Assembly (NCBI GenBank): GCA_000818945.1
Contig: KN805384.1
Coordinates: 349,976 to 382,067, forward strand
DNA from: Schizochytrium sp. CCTCC M209059
Lineage: Eukaryota; Sar; Bigyra; Thraustochytrida; Thraustochytriidae
Direction: 5' to 3'
DNA length: 32,092 nt
Positions 1 to 7,170 of the stretch are shown one piece after another. The first letter of the stretch is position 1; every line of letters starts with the position of its first letter. The notes below the pieces were generated by a model. The model worked only from the letters and a program-made list of their open reading frames with translations, did not search any database and was not told the origin of the DNA. The position numbers and the translations under genes are program-made.

Positions 1-9
1 GGCGGCGCC

Positions 10-30
10 GGGGGGGGGGGGGGGGTGGGG
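10..30 (+). repeat. G-run with quadruplex potential
   Basis: Sixteen consecutive G bases (10-25), one T, then GGGG. It lies at the window edge, so its full context is not visible, and long G-runs are also error-prone in assemblies. Confidence 0.7.
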
Positions 31-221
31 TCCCTGCGGCGCGGCCAGGCCGCCGGTCTTCCGCTCCTCCTCGCCCCGCGCGGTCCTTCGTGCGCGAGGG
101 CGTCTGCCTCCTGCTGCAAGTAAGTTAGTTATATTGCGCGAGGCTTTTCCAGTGCGTGTTTTCAGCCTCGATGATCGCGCGATCCGCCGATGACCGCGCG
201 CGTACCCCGGCACGCGCGCAC

Positions 222-246
222 CAGACAGACAGACAGACAGGCAGAC
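222..246 (+). repeat. (CAGA)n microsatellite
   Basis: About five CAGA units with a degenerate end. It is noncoding as far as I can see. Confidence 0.8.
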
Positions 247-710
247 GCACGCGCGCAGAGCAAGGGAGCGTAGAGCAAGGAGCGCAGAGCAAGGAGCGCC
301 CCAGCCTGGCCCGGTCGCTCGCGTTGGCGGTCTGCCTGCCTCCGCGCTCTCCTCGCTCGCTCGCTGGCTGGGAAACCCAATTGGTCGAAGCGATCGGTGA
401 ATCGACCAGCCGCCTGCACGCCTCCAAGTGGCCGCGCCCTCGCGACCGAGCCCGACCCCGGGGTCCTCGCTCGCAGGAGGACGGCGCCGCGCCTCCCGGA
501 CCCCCGCTAGCTCGCCAGGGCACGGGACGAAAGGTCGCCGCGCAGGGCGCTGCGCTGCGCCCGTGGACGCGGCGTCCGTCTCAGCAAGGAAGGGGTCGAG
601 CGGGCGAAGTCTGCGCTGCGCTAGACGGCCTTCCTGATAGATTAGATTGTGTGCGCGCGAACGAGCTCTTCTTTCGAGGCCAGCTCGCGCCTTCCGCTGC
701 AGGCAACTCA

Positions 711-741
711 GCTCGACTCGACTCGACTCGACTCGACTCGC
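711..741 (+). repeat. (CTCGA)n pentanucleotide repeat
   Basis: Six near-perfect CTCGA units. It is followed at about 752-795 by a 12-bp repeat (GAGACGGAGCCC) in roughly three copies. Confidence 0.85.
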
Positions 742-1084
742 TCCCGGCCGAGCCCGAGACGGGGCCCGAGACGGAGCCCGAGACGGAGCCCGAGCTGGCC
801 GGCGGCCTCGGGCGCAGCGCAGCAGCAGCTAGCTGCCTTGCACGCGTGCGTGCATGCATGGGTGCACGCACGTGCATGCCGCAGCGGCCAGCGCAGCGCG
901 TGCAGAGGAGCGGAGCAGAGCGGACCAGCGCGTGCAGCAGCAGACTGCCGGAGACGTGGCATCGAAGCGGCGCGCGGGCCTGGCTGGCTGGACGGGGAGC
1001 GGGAGCGGGAACAGCGCTTGCAGACGAGAACTGAGAAGGGAACCGCAGCGCGGCCGATCTCCGCCGTCCCCGCTTGGCGAAAGC

Positions 1085-1133
1085 GAGACGAGATGAGACG
1101 AGATGGATGAGATGAGATGAGATGAGATGAAGT
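1085..1133 (+). repeat. (GAGAT)n purine-rich repeat
   Basis: Degenerate and then perfect GAGAT units; the strand is almost free of pyrimidines other than T. Confidence 0.8.
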
Positions 1134-1642
1134 GAGGTGCACAAGCAAGTTGAAGTCAATCAAGAAGCTCAAGTTGGCGGGTCAAGCCTGGCGGGCGAGG
1201 AGGGGGAGCTGAAGAACCTGCGCGCGCGCGTCCGCGTCCGCAGACGCTGCTTCGTCTCGCTGGACGAGGTTGGCGGACCCGGGTCCTCGCGGCGGCGGTG
1301 ACTGACAACGCGACGAGAAGCCAGGTGCTGCTGGCCACTGCTTCTCGTTGTTAGAAGACACGAAAAAGGAAGAGACCGAGATGCACCACGATGGACGAGC
1401 GGATCGGTATCATTGCCACTGGCCATGGTGGCAGAGGCAGTGGCCGTGGTGGCTGATTGGTTCGTCTCAGCCAGTCCGGCTTCAAGCACAAGAAGTTGGT
1501 TGAACTCGCAGCTTTGGTGCATTGCTGACTGCTTCGTCTCGGCCAGGCCGCAGCCAGTTTCAACTCGGTACTCGCGTCCGGTCGCTTCGCACTTTCTGCA
1601 GCACACGAGCCTGGCCTCCGAGCAAACGGACGAATGATCGAT

Positions 1643-1669
1643 CGAACGAACGAACGAACGAACGAACGG
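1643..1669 (+). repeat. (GAAC)n tetranucleotide repeat
   Basis: Six GAAC units directly after a short GATC pair. The same tetranucleotide is repeated again at 30963-30991, 5' of the RING gene. GAGT/GAAT-type units follow at about 1721-1748. Confidence 0.85.
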
Positions 1670-1913
1670 AAGGACGGGTCCGGAAGGCACGCTGGCGGGT
1701 GGTGAATGGCGTCCGGTGGTGAATGAGTGAGTGAATGAGCGAGTGATGGGAATGGATGTGTGCTTGCTCGCGCGCCAGCGTTCTTGACGATGCGCTGTGG
1801 ACAACGAAGTTGTCCTCTATCTGGCAAGACAACGCAACGGAGTCGCGCCGTCGGCAACTCCCATGCGAGAACGCAGACCTACTACCTACCTACTACATCA
1901 TCATCTGTCGCAA

Positions 1914-1939
1914 CTTGACCTGCTTCTTCTTTTCATCAG
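1914..1939 (+). promoter_or_regulatory. Candidate 3' splice site in gene leader
   Basis: A branch-point-like CTTGAC is followed by a pyrimidine tract of about 18 bases that ends in CAG at 1937-1939, just 5' of the TIR-TPR gene. It looks like an intron acceptor. A GTGAGT at 1727-1732 could be its donor. A TGA at 1942-1944 lies in the frame of the downstream gene, so use of this acceptor would give a 5' UTR intron; a second CAG at 1948-1950 would leave the frame open. This is pattern-based only. Confidence 0.3.
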
Positions 1940-2058
1940 ATTGAGCTCAGATCTTCAAGATGTGCTCAGCTCACACTCAAAAATATTGCAAAGTCATAAG
2001 AAAGTACAACGAGAATACTATCCGCGCACACAAACCAGACCAGATAATAGATCACGCC

Positions 2059-3930
2059 ATGGACGCAAGCGAGGCTGAGCGCAAGCTGCGCGAGAGTGAA
2101 CGAGCCAGTCGGCCGTCAAACCAAGCACGAAACGAGGAGGTCTTCTCCAAGGAGGCGCGAGGCATCATCGATCCTCGCAGCATCTCCTTTCGCGCCGTCA
2201 AGGCCGTCTACGAAGGCGTGCTCAGCGGCGAGCTCGCCGCAAAGACCGAGCTCTTTGTCGCTGTCAAGGACCTCTCGGAGAAGATCAAAAAGGGCGCGAC
2301 GATCGAGGCCTTCAAGGTGAATGAGAATGGATCGATAGAGGGCGGAGCTTATTACGCCGACAGAAAGGTCAACTTTGTCCCTGGAAAAGACGCCGTGAGA
2401 AAGCTACGCAGCGACTGGGCCACCGAGGACATCGCGCAGTATGTAGTTCCCCAAATTATCACGGACGACAGACAGATCTACCTACACCATCTCGATGACG
2501 TCGATGTTGGCGGCGAGTTCCAGGGCGTTTTCGTGAGTCAAGCCCGGAAAACCCGCTTTGGTGATCTTGTCGCTGCTCTGGAGAGCCACTTTGGAGATAA
2601 GGCAGGATCCAATTTTGTGTGGCTTGACATTTTTAGCGCCAATCAGCCGGTTCTTACTCGTCCCGATCTCGACACTCCGCTCGAGACCATCAAGGCGCGT
2701 GAGGAATTCATGACACATGGCCTACATCGTGCGATTTCCAAGTTCGATAAGCTGGTGGTCTTCTTTGATCACTGGGACGAGCCTGCACCCTTGCAGCGCG
2801 CATGGTGTGTGTGGGAGGTCTTAGGAGCCGTAAAGAGCGAACGATCGTTGCAAATTGCCATCACACCAGGCGAGGAGGATCGATTCATGGAACAACTTCT
2901 TGCCGCCTCGGACGAAATTGCGAAAATTGTAGCCCAAAACTACGATATGCGAAAAGCCGAGTGCTTCAAGCGCGAGGACTTGACGATGATTCAGCAAGCT
3001 GTTGAAGATATTGACGGAGGCTTTGCGACGCTAAACACAGTGGTGAATGGTCGTGTGCGGGAATGGCATCGGCAAATGGCCCGCGTCGCAGTCAACGAAG
3101 CACGAGTACAGAAAGGCGATAATATCGGTCTAGCACGAGTGATGTTTGGTGCTGGCTCGCTTCTTTTCGCTCAAGGACTGTACGAGGATGCAATGCAGGA
3201 CTATAAAGAGGCGCTACATATATACAAGCACGAAAGCGGGGGTCACAATCTTTCAATAGCAAACATACTCCATAGTATCGGATCCGTGTACAGAATACAA
3301 GGCCACTACGAAAAGGCCTTGCGAGAATACGAGGAGGCACTCCTGATTCGCAAAAAGTCTTTAAACGATCGGCATCCTGATGTCGCGGAGACGCTCCACA
3401 ACATTGCCATCGTGTACAGGAAACAAGACCACGAAAAGGAGGCCTTGAAGTTCTACAGAGAGGCCCTCTCGATTAGAGAGGAGGCCCTTGGAGACCGACA
3501 TCCTGATGTGGCAGTCACACTGAATAGTATCGCGCGCGTGTATCACAATCAAGGTCGCTATGAGGATGCCTTGAAGTCGTACTGGGAGGCGCTCGCCATG
3601 AAGAAGGCAGCCTTTGGCGACCGGCACTCTGCGATTGCGGATACGCTTAATAATATCGGCTCGGTGTTCTACGCACAGGGCCTCTTCGACGATGCTCTAA
3701 AGTACTACAAAGAAACATTGTCAATCTACAAAGAGGCACTCGGGGGCATGCATCTTGACTACGCAAGCACCCTTTTCAACATTGGCAGCGCTTACTATGA
3801 CCGCGGAGACAAAAGTGCTGCCTTACCGTATTTTAAGGATGCAGACTTGTATTTTTCCAAGATAATCGGACCTGATCATGAATACACAACGTCCGTCAAG
3901 GAATGCATTCGAAAATGCGGTGCAAGCTAA
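2059..3930 (+). CDS. TIR-like domain protein with kinesin-light-chain-type TPRs
   Basis: A 623-residue protein. Residues 155-270 read like a TIR fold: a first strand and helix with FVSQARKTRF (158-167), a second strand VWLDIF (187-192), a third strand LVVFFDHWD (232-240) and then RAWCVWEV (247-254). The last matches the TIR WCxxE motif, whose glutamate (here E253) is catalytic in SARM1, plant and bacterial TIR NADases. Residues 359-605 are six 42-residue TPRs with the alternating DVAxTLxNI and ALxxYxEAL pattern of kinesin light chain. There is no NB-ARC or other NTPase motif between them. I chose the ATG at 2059 because it has a strong context (GCCATGG) and GC-rich codons follow it. An in-frame ATG at 1960 would add 33 residues written in ATA/AGA-rich codons. 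NAD cleavage or immune-type signalling is inference; a purely structural adaptor is possible. Confidence 0.85.
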   Translation: MDASEAERKLRESERASRPSNQARNEEVFSKEARGIIDPRSISFRAVKAVYEGVLSGELAAKTELFVAVKDLSEKIKKGATIEAFKVNENGSIEGGAYYADRKVNFVPGKDAVRKLRSDWATEDIAQYVVPQIITDDRQIYLHHLDDVDVGGEFQGVFVSQARKTRFGDLVAALESHFGDKAGSNFVWLDIFSANQPVLTRPDLDTPLETIKAREEFMTHGLHRAISKFDKLVVFFDHWDEPAPLQRAWCVWEVLGAVKSERSLQIAITPGEEDRFMEQLLAASDEIAKIVAQNYDMRKAECFKREDLTMIQQAVEDIDGGFATLNTVVNGRVREWHRQMARVAVNEARVQKGDNIGLARVMFGAGSLLFAQGLYEDAMQDYKEALHIYKHESGGHNLSIANILHSIGSVYRIQGHYEKALREYEEALLIRKKSLNDRHPDVAETLHNIAIVYRKQDHEKEALKFYREALSIREEALGDRHPDVAVTLNSIARVYHNQGRYEDALKSYWEALAMKKAAFGDRHSAIADTLNNIGSVFYAQGLFDDALKYYKETLSIYKEALGGMHLDYASTLFNIGSAYYDRGDKSAALPYFKDADLYFSKIIGPDHEYTTSVKECIRKCGAS

Positions 3931-4206
3931 AGACTTCCAGTAGTAGCACGAGGGCGGCTTAAGAAATGTGCAGACTGCTTCCTCGCGTCATATTCCGGTC
4001 CGGTCGAACAGACGAACGACCGTCAAGGCAAAGTGTATAGATAGTATAATCTAGCAAGCTCAAAACAAACTCTCTATGTCTACTAGCATGCAAAGGGTTC
4101 GTCGTCGATTAGGGTTCTACAGGTTCACCGTCGATCACCAAACTCGGGCTTGAGCGGAATGACCCTGCCCAAACCTACCTTTGCGAAGGCTAGAGCACTC
4201 TAGCAG

Positions 4207-4214
4207 GATATAAG
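4207..4214 (+). promoter_or_regulatory. TATA-like box of reductase gene
   Basis: GATATAAG. The usual spacing would put transcription start near 4235-4245, just 5' of the ATG at 4252. It is a candidate from sequence and position only. Confidence 0.35.
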
Positions 4215-4377
4215 AAACAGTGGCGGATGATACATACGTACGTATAGTACCATGCAGGTGATGGATGAATCAGAGTCAGGAAGAGGGGAGTCCAAGTCTC
4301 GCGCGGCTCGCCGCAGCAGAACTGCAATAGAGGACCGAGCGCTTTACTACGCCAGCAGCAGTACCAGCAGGGAGCGC

Positions 4378-4401
4378 CAGCAGCAGCAGCAGCAGCAGCA
4401 G
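4378..4401 (+). repeat. (CAG)8 tract
   Basis: Eight perfect CAG units, followed by CGG and further CAG/CAA units. It is either in the 5' leader of the reductase gene or codes for a polyQ N-terminal extension, depending on which start codon is used. Confidence 0.85.
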
Positions 4402-4482
4402 CGGCGGCAGCAGCAAGGGCAAGAGCAAAAGCAACAGGGAGAAGAAGAAGAAGAAGCAGCAGCAGCAGAGGAAAAGGACACC

Positions 4483-5398
4483 ATGGACGACCTTTCGCTC
4501 GACACGATGTTTGGCGTTAAAGGCAAGAACGTGGTCGTCACGGGTACGTCGGTCAGGCGCGAGTTGTCTCTTCTTGGTGCAAGAGAGAGAGTGTGTGAGA
4601 GAGAGTCGGATTGACTCGAAATACTGACGATGTTTGCTCTTCTACGCACGCAACGTGTTAGGCGGGTCCAGGGGCATTGGTTACATGATCGCGTCCTGCT
4701 TCGTGCAGCAGGGCTGCAATGTTTTCATCTTTAGCCGCAAACCCGACCACGAAGCCGCTGATGCCCTGACCCAAAAGGGACCTGGCAAATGCTACTCGAT
4801 GGTCTGCGACGTTGCAGACGCTCAGGCCATCGAGACTGTCGCGAAGGAGGTCCAGGCGAAGGTCGGCGACGCGGGTATTCACTGCCTCGTCAACAACAGC
4901 GGTGCAACCTGGGGCGCCTCCTTCTACGACGTGACGCTTGCCTCTTTTGAGAAGCTGGTGAACGTCAACCTCACGGGACTCTTCTTTGTCTCCCAGGCCT
5001 TTGGCCCCATGCTTGAGGCGGCTGGCTCGGTCGAAGATCCTGCGCGGATCATCAACATTGCCAGCATCGACGGCCTCCACACGCCCGTCTTTGAGGAATA
5101 CGCCTACGGCGCCACCAAGGCCGGTGTCATCCACATGACCCGCCTCATGGCCAGCAGTCTGGCGCCCAAGAACATCACCGTGAACAGCATTAGCCCTGGT
5201 CTCTTTCCTAGCAAAATGGGTGATCAGGTTCTCAAGGGCGCCGGCGACGCGGTCACAAGTGCCATCCCCATGAAGCGTGCGGGACGTCCGTGCGACATTG
5301 CCGCCGCCGCCCTGTACTTCGCGAGCCCGAGCGGCTCTTATTGCACGGGCAGCAACCTTGTCATCGATGGTGGCATCACGAGCAGCCCCAAACTCTAA
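4483..5398 (+). CDS. Short-chain dehydrogenase/reductase, two exons
   Basis: Exon 1 is 4483-4543 and exon 2 is 4662-5398, joined in frame across a 118-nt intron to give 265 residues, a normal SDR length. The junction rebuilds the cofactor loop TGGSRGIG (20-27), which supports the splice. Other SDR marks are NNSG (98-101, a variant of NNAG), the catalytic S155 in NIASID, Y169 and K173 in YGATK, and NSISPG after the helix. The order and the C-terminal GSNLVIDGG fit classical NAD(P)H-dependent SDRs of the 3-oxoacyl-ACP reductase/RhlG-like and gluconate dehydrogenase-like groups. The substrate cannot be told from sequence. I chose the ATG at 4483 for its context (ACCATGG) and because MDDLSL leads straight into the first strand. 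The ATG at 4252 would add 77 residues rich in Gln, Glu and Arg. No targeting signal is evident from the short start. Confidence 0.88.
4544..4661 (+). other. Spliceosomal intron, 118 nt
   Basis: The donor is GTACGT at 4544 and the acceptor TTAG ends at 4661. A branch-site-like ACTGAC lies about 35 nt before the acceptor. Removal joins phase-1 codon halves (G + GC) into Gly21 of the SDR cofactor motif, which is the best evidence that it is real. It is the only intron in this window that I can support within a coding sequence. Confidence 0.88.
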
Positions 5399-5690
5399 TT
5401 ATCTCAATCTTTTCTTTGATCTTTGCTTGCCTGATTGTTGGAACATTTCGTTGAGAAATCTCGCGCGAACCTTGCTTGTATACACTTGAGAACAATGACG
5501 ACAACAACGATAACGGATGGGGAGAACTCACATTGTGCTGGGCCTAGTCTCGGAAACAGAAAAGATAAAAGAGCAACCTGAATGCACGCACTCCTCCTTT
5601 CTCTCTTTTATCCTGTGATTAAGCTAATATTGTCATCTCGCGTTATGCTTTGTCCTGGCTCTCTCAAAAGGCTTTCCACTTAGTTATACC

Positions 5691-6008
5691 AGTATAGGTT
5701 GTCTTTGGGATTTGCGATGCATGCGGTGCATGCATCCCAATAACTTCGCTCAGGTCAAAGCGGGGCACGCCTAGCTCAAGGATCAAGCCCTCGATTTGAG
5801 AGAGGCCACGCTGTTTCTCTCTTATTTTCTTAGCTGGTCTTTAAATTGCAATTCCTCAGTAAAGGTTGTCTTTGAGGTTTGCGACGCATGCATCCGAATG
5901 GTTTCGCTCGAGTCGAGGCGGGGCGAGCCCAGTTCCGGAGGCAAGGTCTAGGCCCACCACGCTTTTGCCGAGGCCTCAATTCGAGAGCGGCCAAGCTTCG
6001 CCTCATTT
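5691..6008 (+). repeat. Diverged direct duplication, about 167-bp step
   Basis: Copy 1 begins at 5691 and copy 2 at 5858. Both begin AGTAWAGGTTGTCTTTG and continue through GCATGC, TTCGCTC, GCGGGGC, a CTCRATTYGAGAG stretch and GGCCA, with indels: copy 1 has an extra GGTGCATGC, and copy 2 has about 25 extra bases in its second half. No open frame is shared. It could be a relic of a mobile element, a duplicated regulatory block or a noncoding RNA pair. Confidence 0.65.
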
Positions 6009-6525
6009 ACAACTTGGCTCTGAGCAAGTGCATTCGCTCTTGCATGATTGAGACATCTTCCATAGAGTGACAGTTCCAAGCCGAGCACCGTCAAATTTCC
6101 GACGATGGACGCGTGCACGCTCTTCACTCTCGTGCTCTTGCAGCTGTTCTACTCTGCCCTAGTCGCTTCTCTTTTTCTTCGTCTCCCTGCGCAGAAACAA
6201 GGACTTCGATGCGCCACCCGAGCCAACCAGCCAAAATACGCCACCCAAGAACACCAGGCTGACAAAGTCCACCCAGTCTGCATCGTCGTGAATCCATGAA
6301 CCTTGAAAAGGAGACAAGATGTTCAGCCTGCCGCCCGGGTAACTGCGCGCCGCCGGCCGCGCGCACGCGGCGGCGGCGTAACGACGGCGGTGGCCGAAGC
6401 GGCCTCGCGCTGTCTTCTCGTCCCATAATGAGGCAATAGAGAGAGGTGTGGGAGGTGTGTGCGCGCACACCTTGTAACAGTGGCCTCCTGGGGCATGAAA
6501 CGGCGAGAGCGCTCTTGCCGAGCGC

Positions 6526-6556
6526 GGCGAGCGAGCGAGCGAGCGAGCGAGCGAGC
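6526..6556 (+). repeat. (GCGA)n microsatellite
   Basis: About seven units of GCGA/GAGC in the 5' flank of the kinesin gene. Confidence 0.85.
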
Positions 6557-6945
6557 TTCCGGACGCGTGCGCAAAGGGAAGCGAAAGAGTGTCAGTCGGT
6601 CGAGCGGTGCGAGTGCTCCTCCGTTCGAGGCTCTCCATTGCTTTGCGGCCGGCTTTAAAGTTGCAAGGCGGAAACGAAAAACGAGAGCAGTGACTTCGCT
6701 AGGCATCCGAACAAATTAACTTATCGGACCGAGGGCCGCCGGCGCTTCACGAAACCATCGCGCCGCTTCTTTGTTTCTTTCATTTATCAGGAAAAAGAAC
6801 AAATAACTTATCTGCTGAAGAGGCGACGCTGCCTGGCCGTCCGAGTCGGTCCGAAGCGAGCGGGGGTGACAACAGCAAATTCTCAAGCTCCGTCACTTGA
6901 CGCATCTCGTCACGGACGAACCGTCGCGCGTGCGAGCGTGCGAGT

Positions 6946-6996
6946 CTGCGTGCGTGCGTACGCCTGCGTGCGTGCGTACGCCTGCGTGCGCTTGCG
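6946..6996 (+). repeat. 18-bp tandem repeat (CTGCGTGCGTGCGTACGC)
   Basis: Two perfect copies (6946-6963 and 6964-6981) and a partial third. It is an alternating purine-pyrimidine sequence about 200 bp 5' of the kinesin start and could favour Z-form DNA. Confidence 0.8.
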
Positions 6997-7170
6997 TGGT
7001 TGACGGGGCGGTGGCCGACATCTGCGTCGCCACGGGACCCACCCACGTTCGAGAAGAGAGCCGAGTCCAGCCGAGGCCCGATCAATACGCTTTCACTTTG
7101 CGGTGCAACTCATCACTAAGCGAGTCCGTGGTGGTCACGAAATACAGAATCGCTACATATCAAGAGTAAG

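Larger units (their letters stand above)
1..1958. other. Repeat-rich 5' flank, no supported gene
   Basis: I find no convincing gene in this stretch. Reading frames here are open because the DNA is GC-rich and repetitive; their translations are Arg/Ala/Ser-rich and show no domain. The stretch holds a G-run, several simple repeats (listed separately), an alternating purine-pyrimidine palindromic patch at about 844-880 built on TGCA and GTGC, and an imperfect 23-bp direct repeat (1451-1473 and 1524-1546, 20 of 23 bases the same). It probably carries the promoter and 5' leader of the TIR-TPR gene. It could also hold the first exon of a gene lying to the left. Confidence 0.6.
3931..4482. other. 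Intergenic region and reductase leader
   Basis: Between the TIR-TPR stop and the reductase start. Its AT content is higher than that of the coding DNA. It holds a TATA-like box (4207-4214), a short palindrome around TACGTACGTA (about 4233-4242) and a CAG/CAA-rich purine stretch (4360-4475). From the ATG at 4252 the frame runs open into the reductase for 77 codons. Confidence 0.6.
5399..7170. other. Intergenic region 5' of kinesin
   Basis: 1.77 kb without a supported gene. The first part is AT-richer 3' flank of the reductase. 5691-6008 holds a diverged direct duplication. From about 6320 it becomes GC-rich and repeat-laden, with a (GCGA)n run and an 18-bp tandem repeat, and it probably includes the kinesin promoter and leader. 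A 64-codon frame at 6105-6299 is discussed among the findings. Confidence 0.6.

Noticed and set aside
156..1034. 292-codon open frame on the plus strand
   Set aside because: It runs through CAGA, CTCGA and GAGACGGAGCCC repeats, its translation is Arg/Ala/Ser/Glu low complexity, and three other overlapping frames are just as open. No domain is seen.
1169..1857. Minus-strand open frames of 168 and 211 codons
   Set aside because: Their translations are driven by GAAC and GAGT repeats (SFVRSFVRS, HSFTHSF). The short repeated AETxQSA follows from an imperfect 23-bp DNA repeat and is not sign of a domain.
4105..4120. TTAGGG telomere-type hexamer
   Set aside because: There is a single copy with no tandem array, so it is a chance match.
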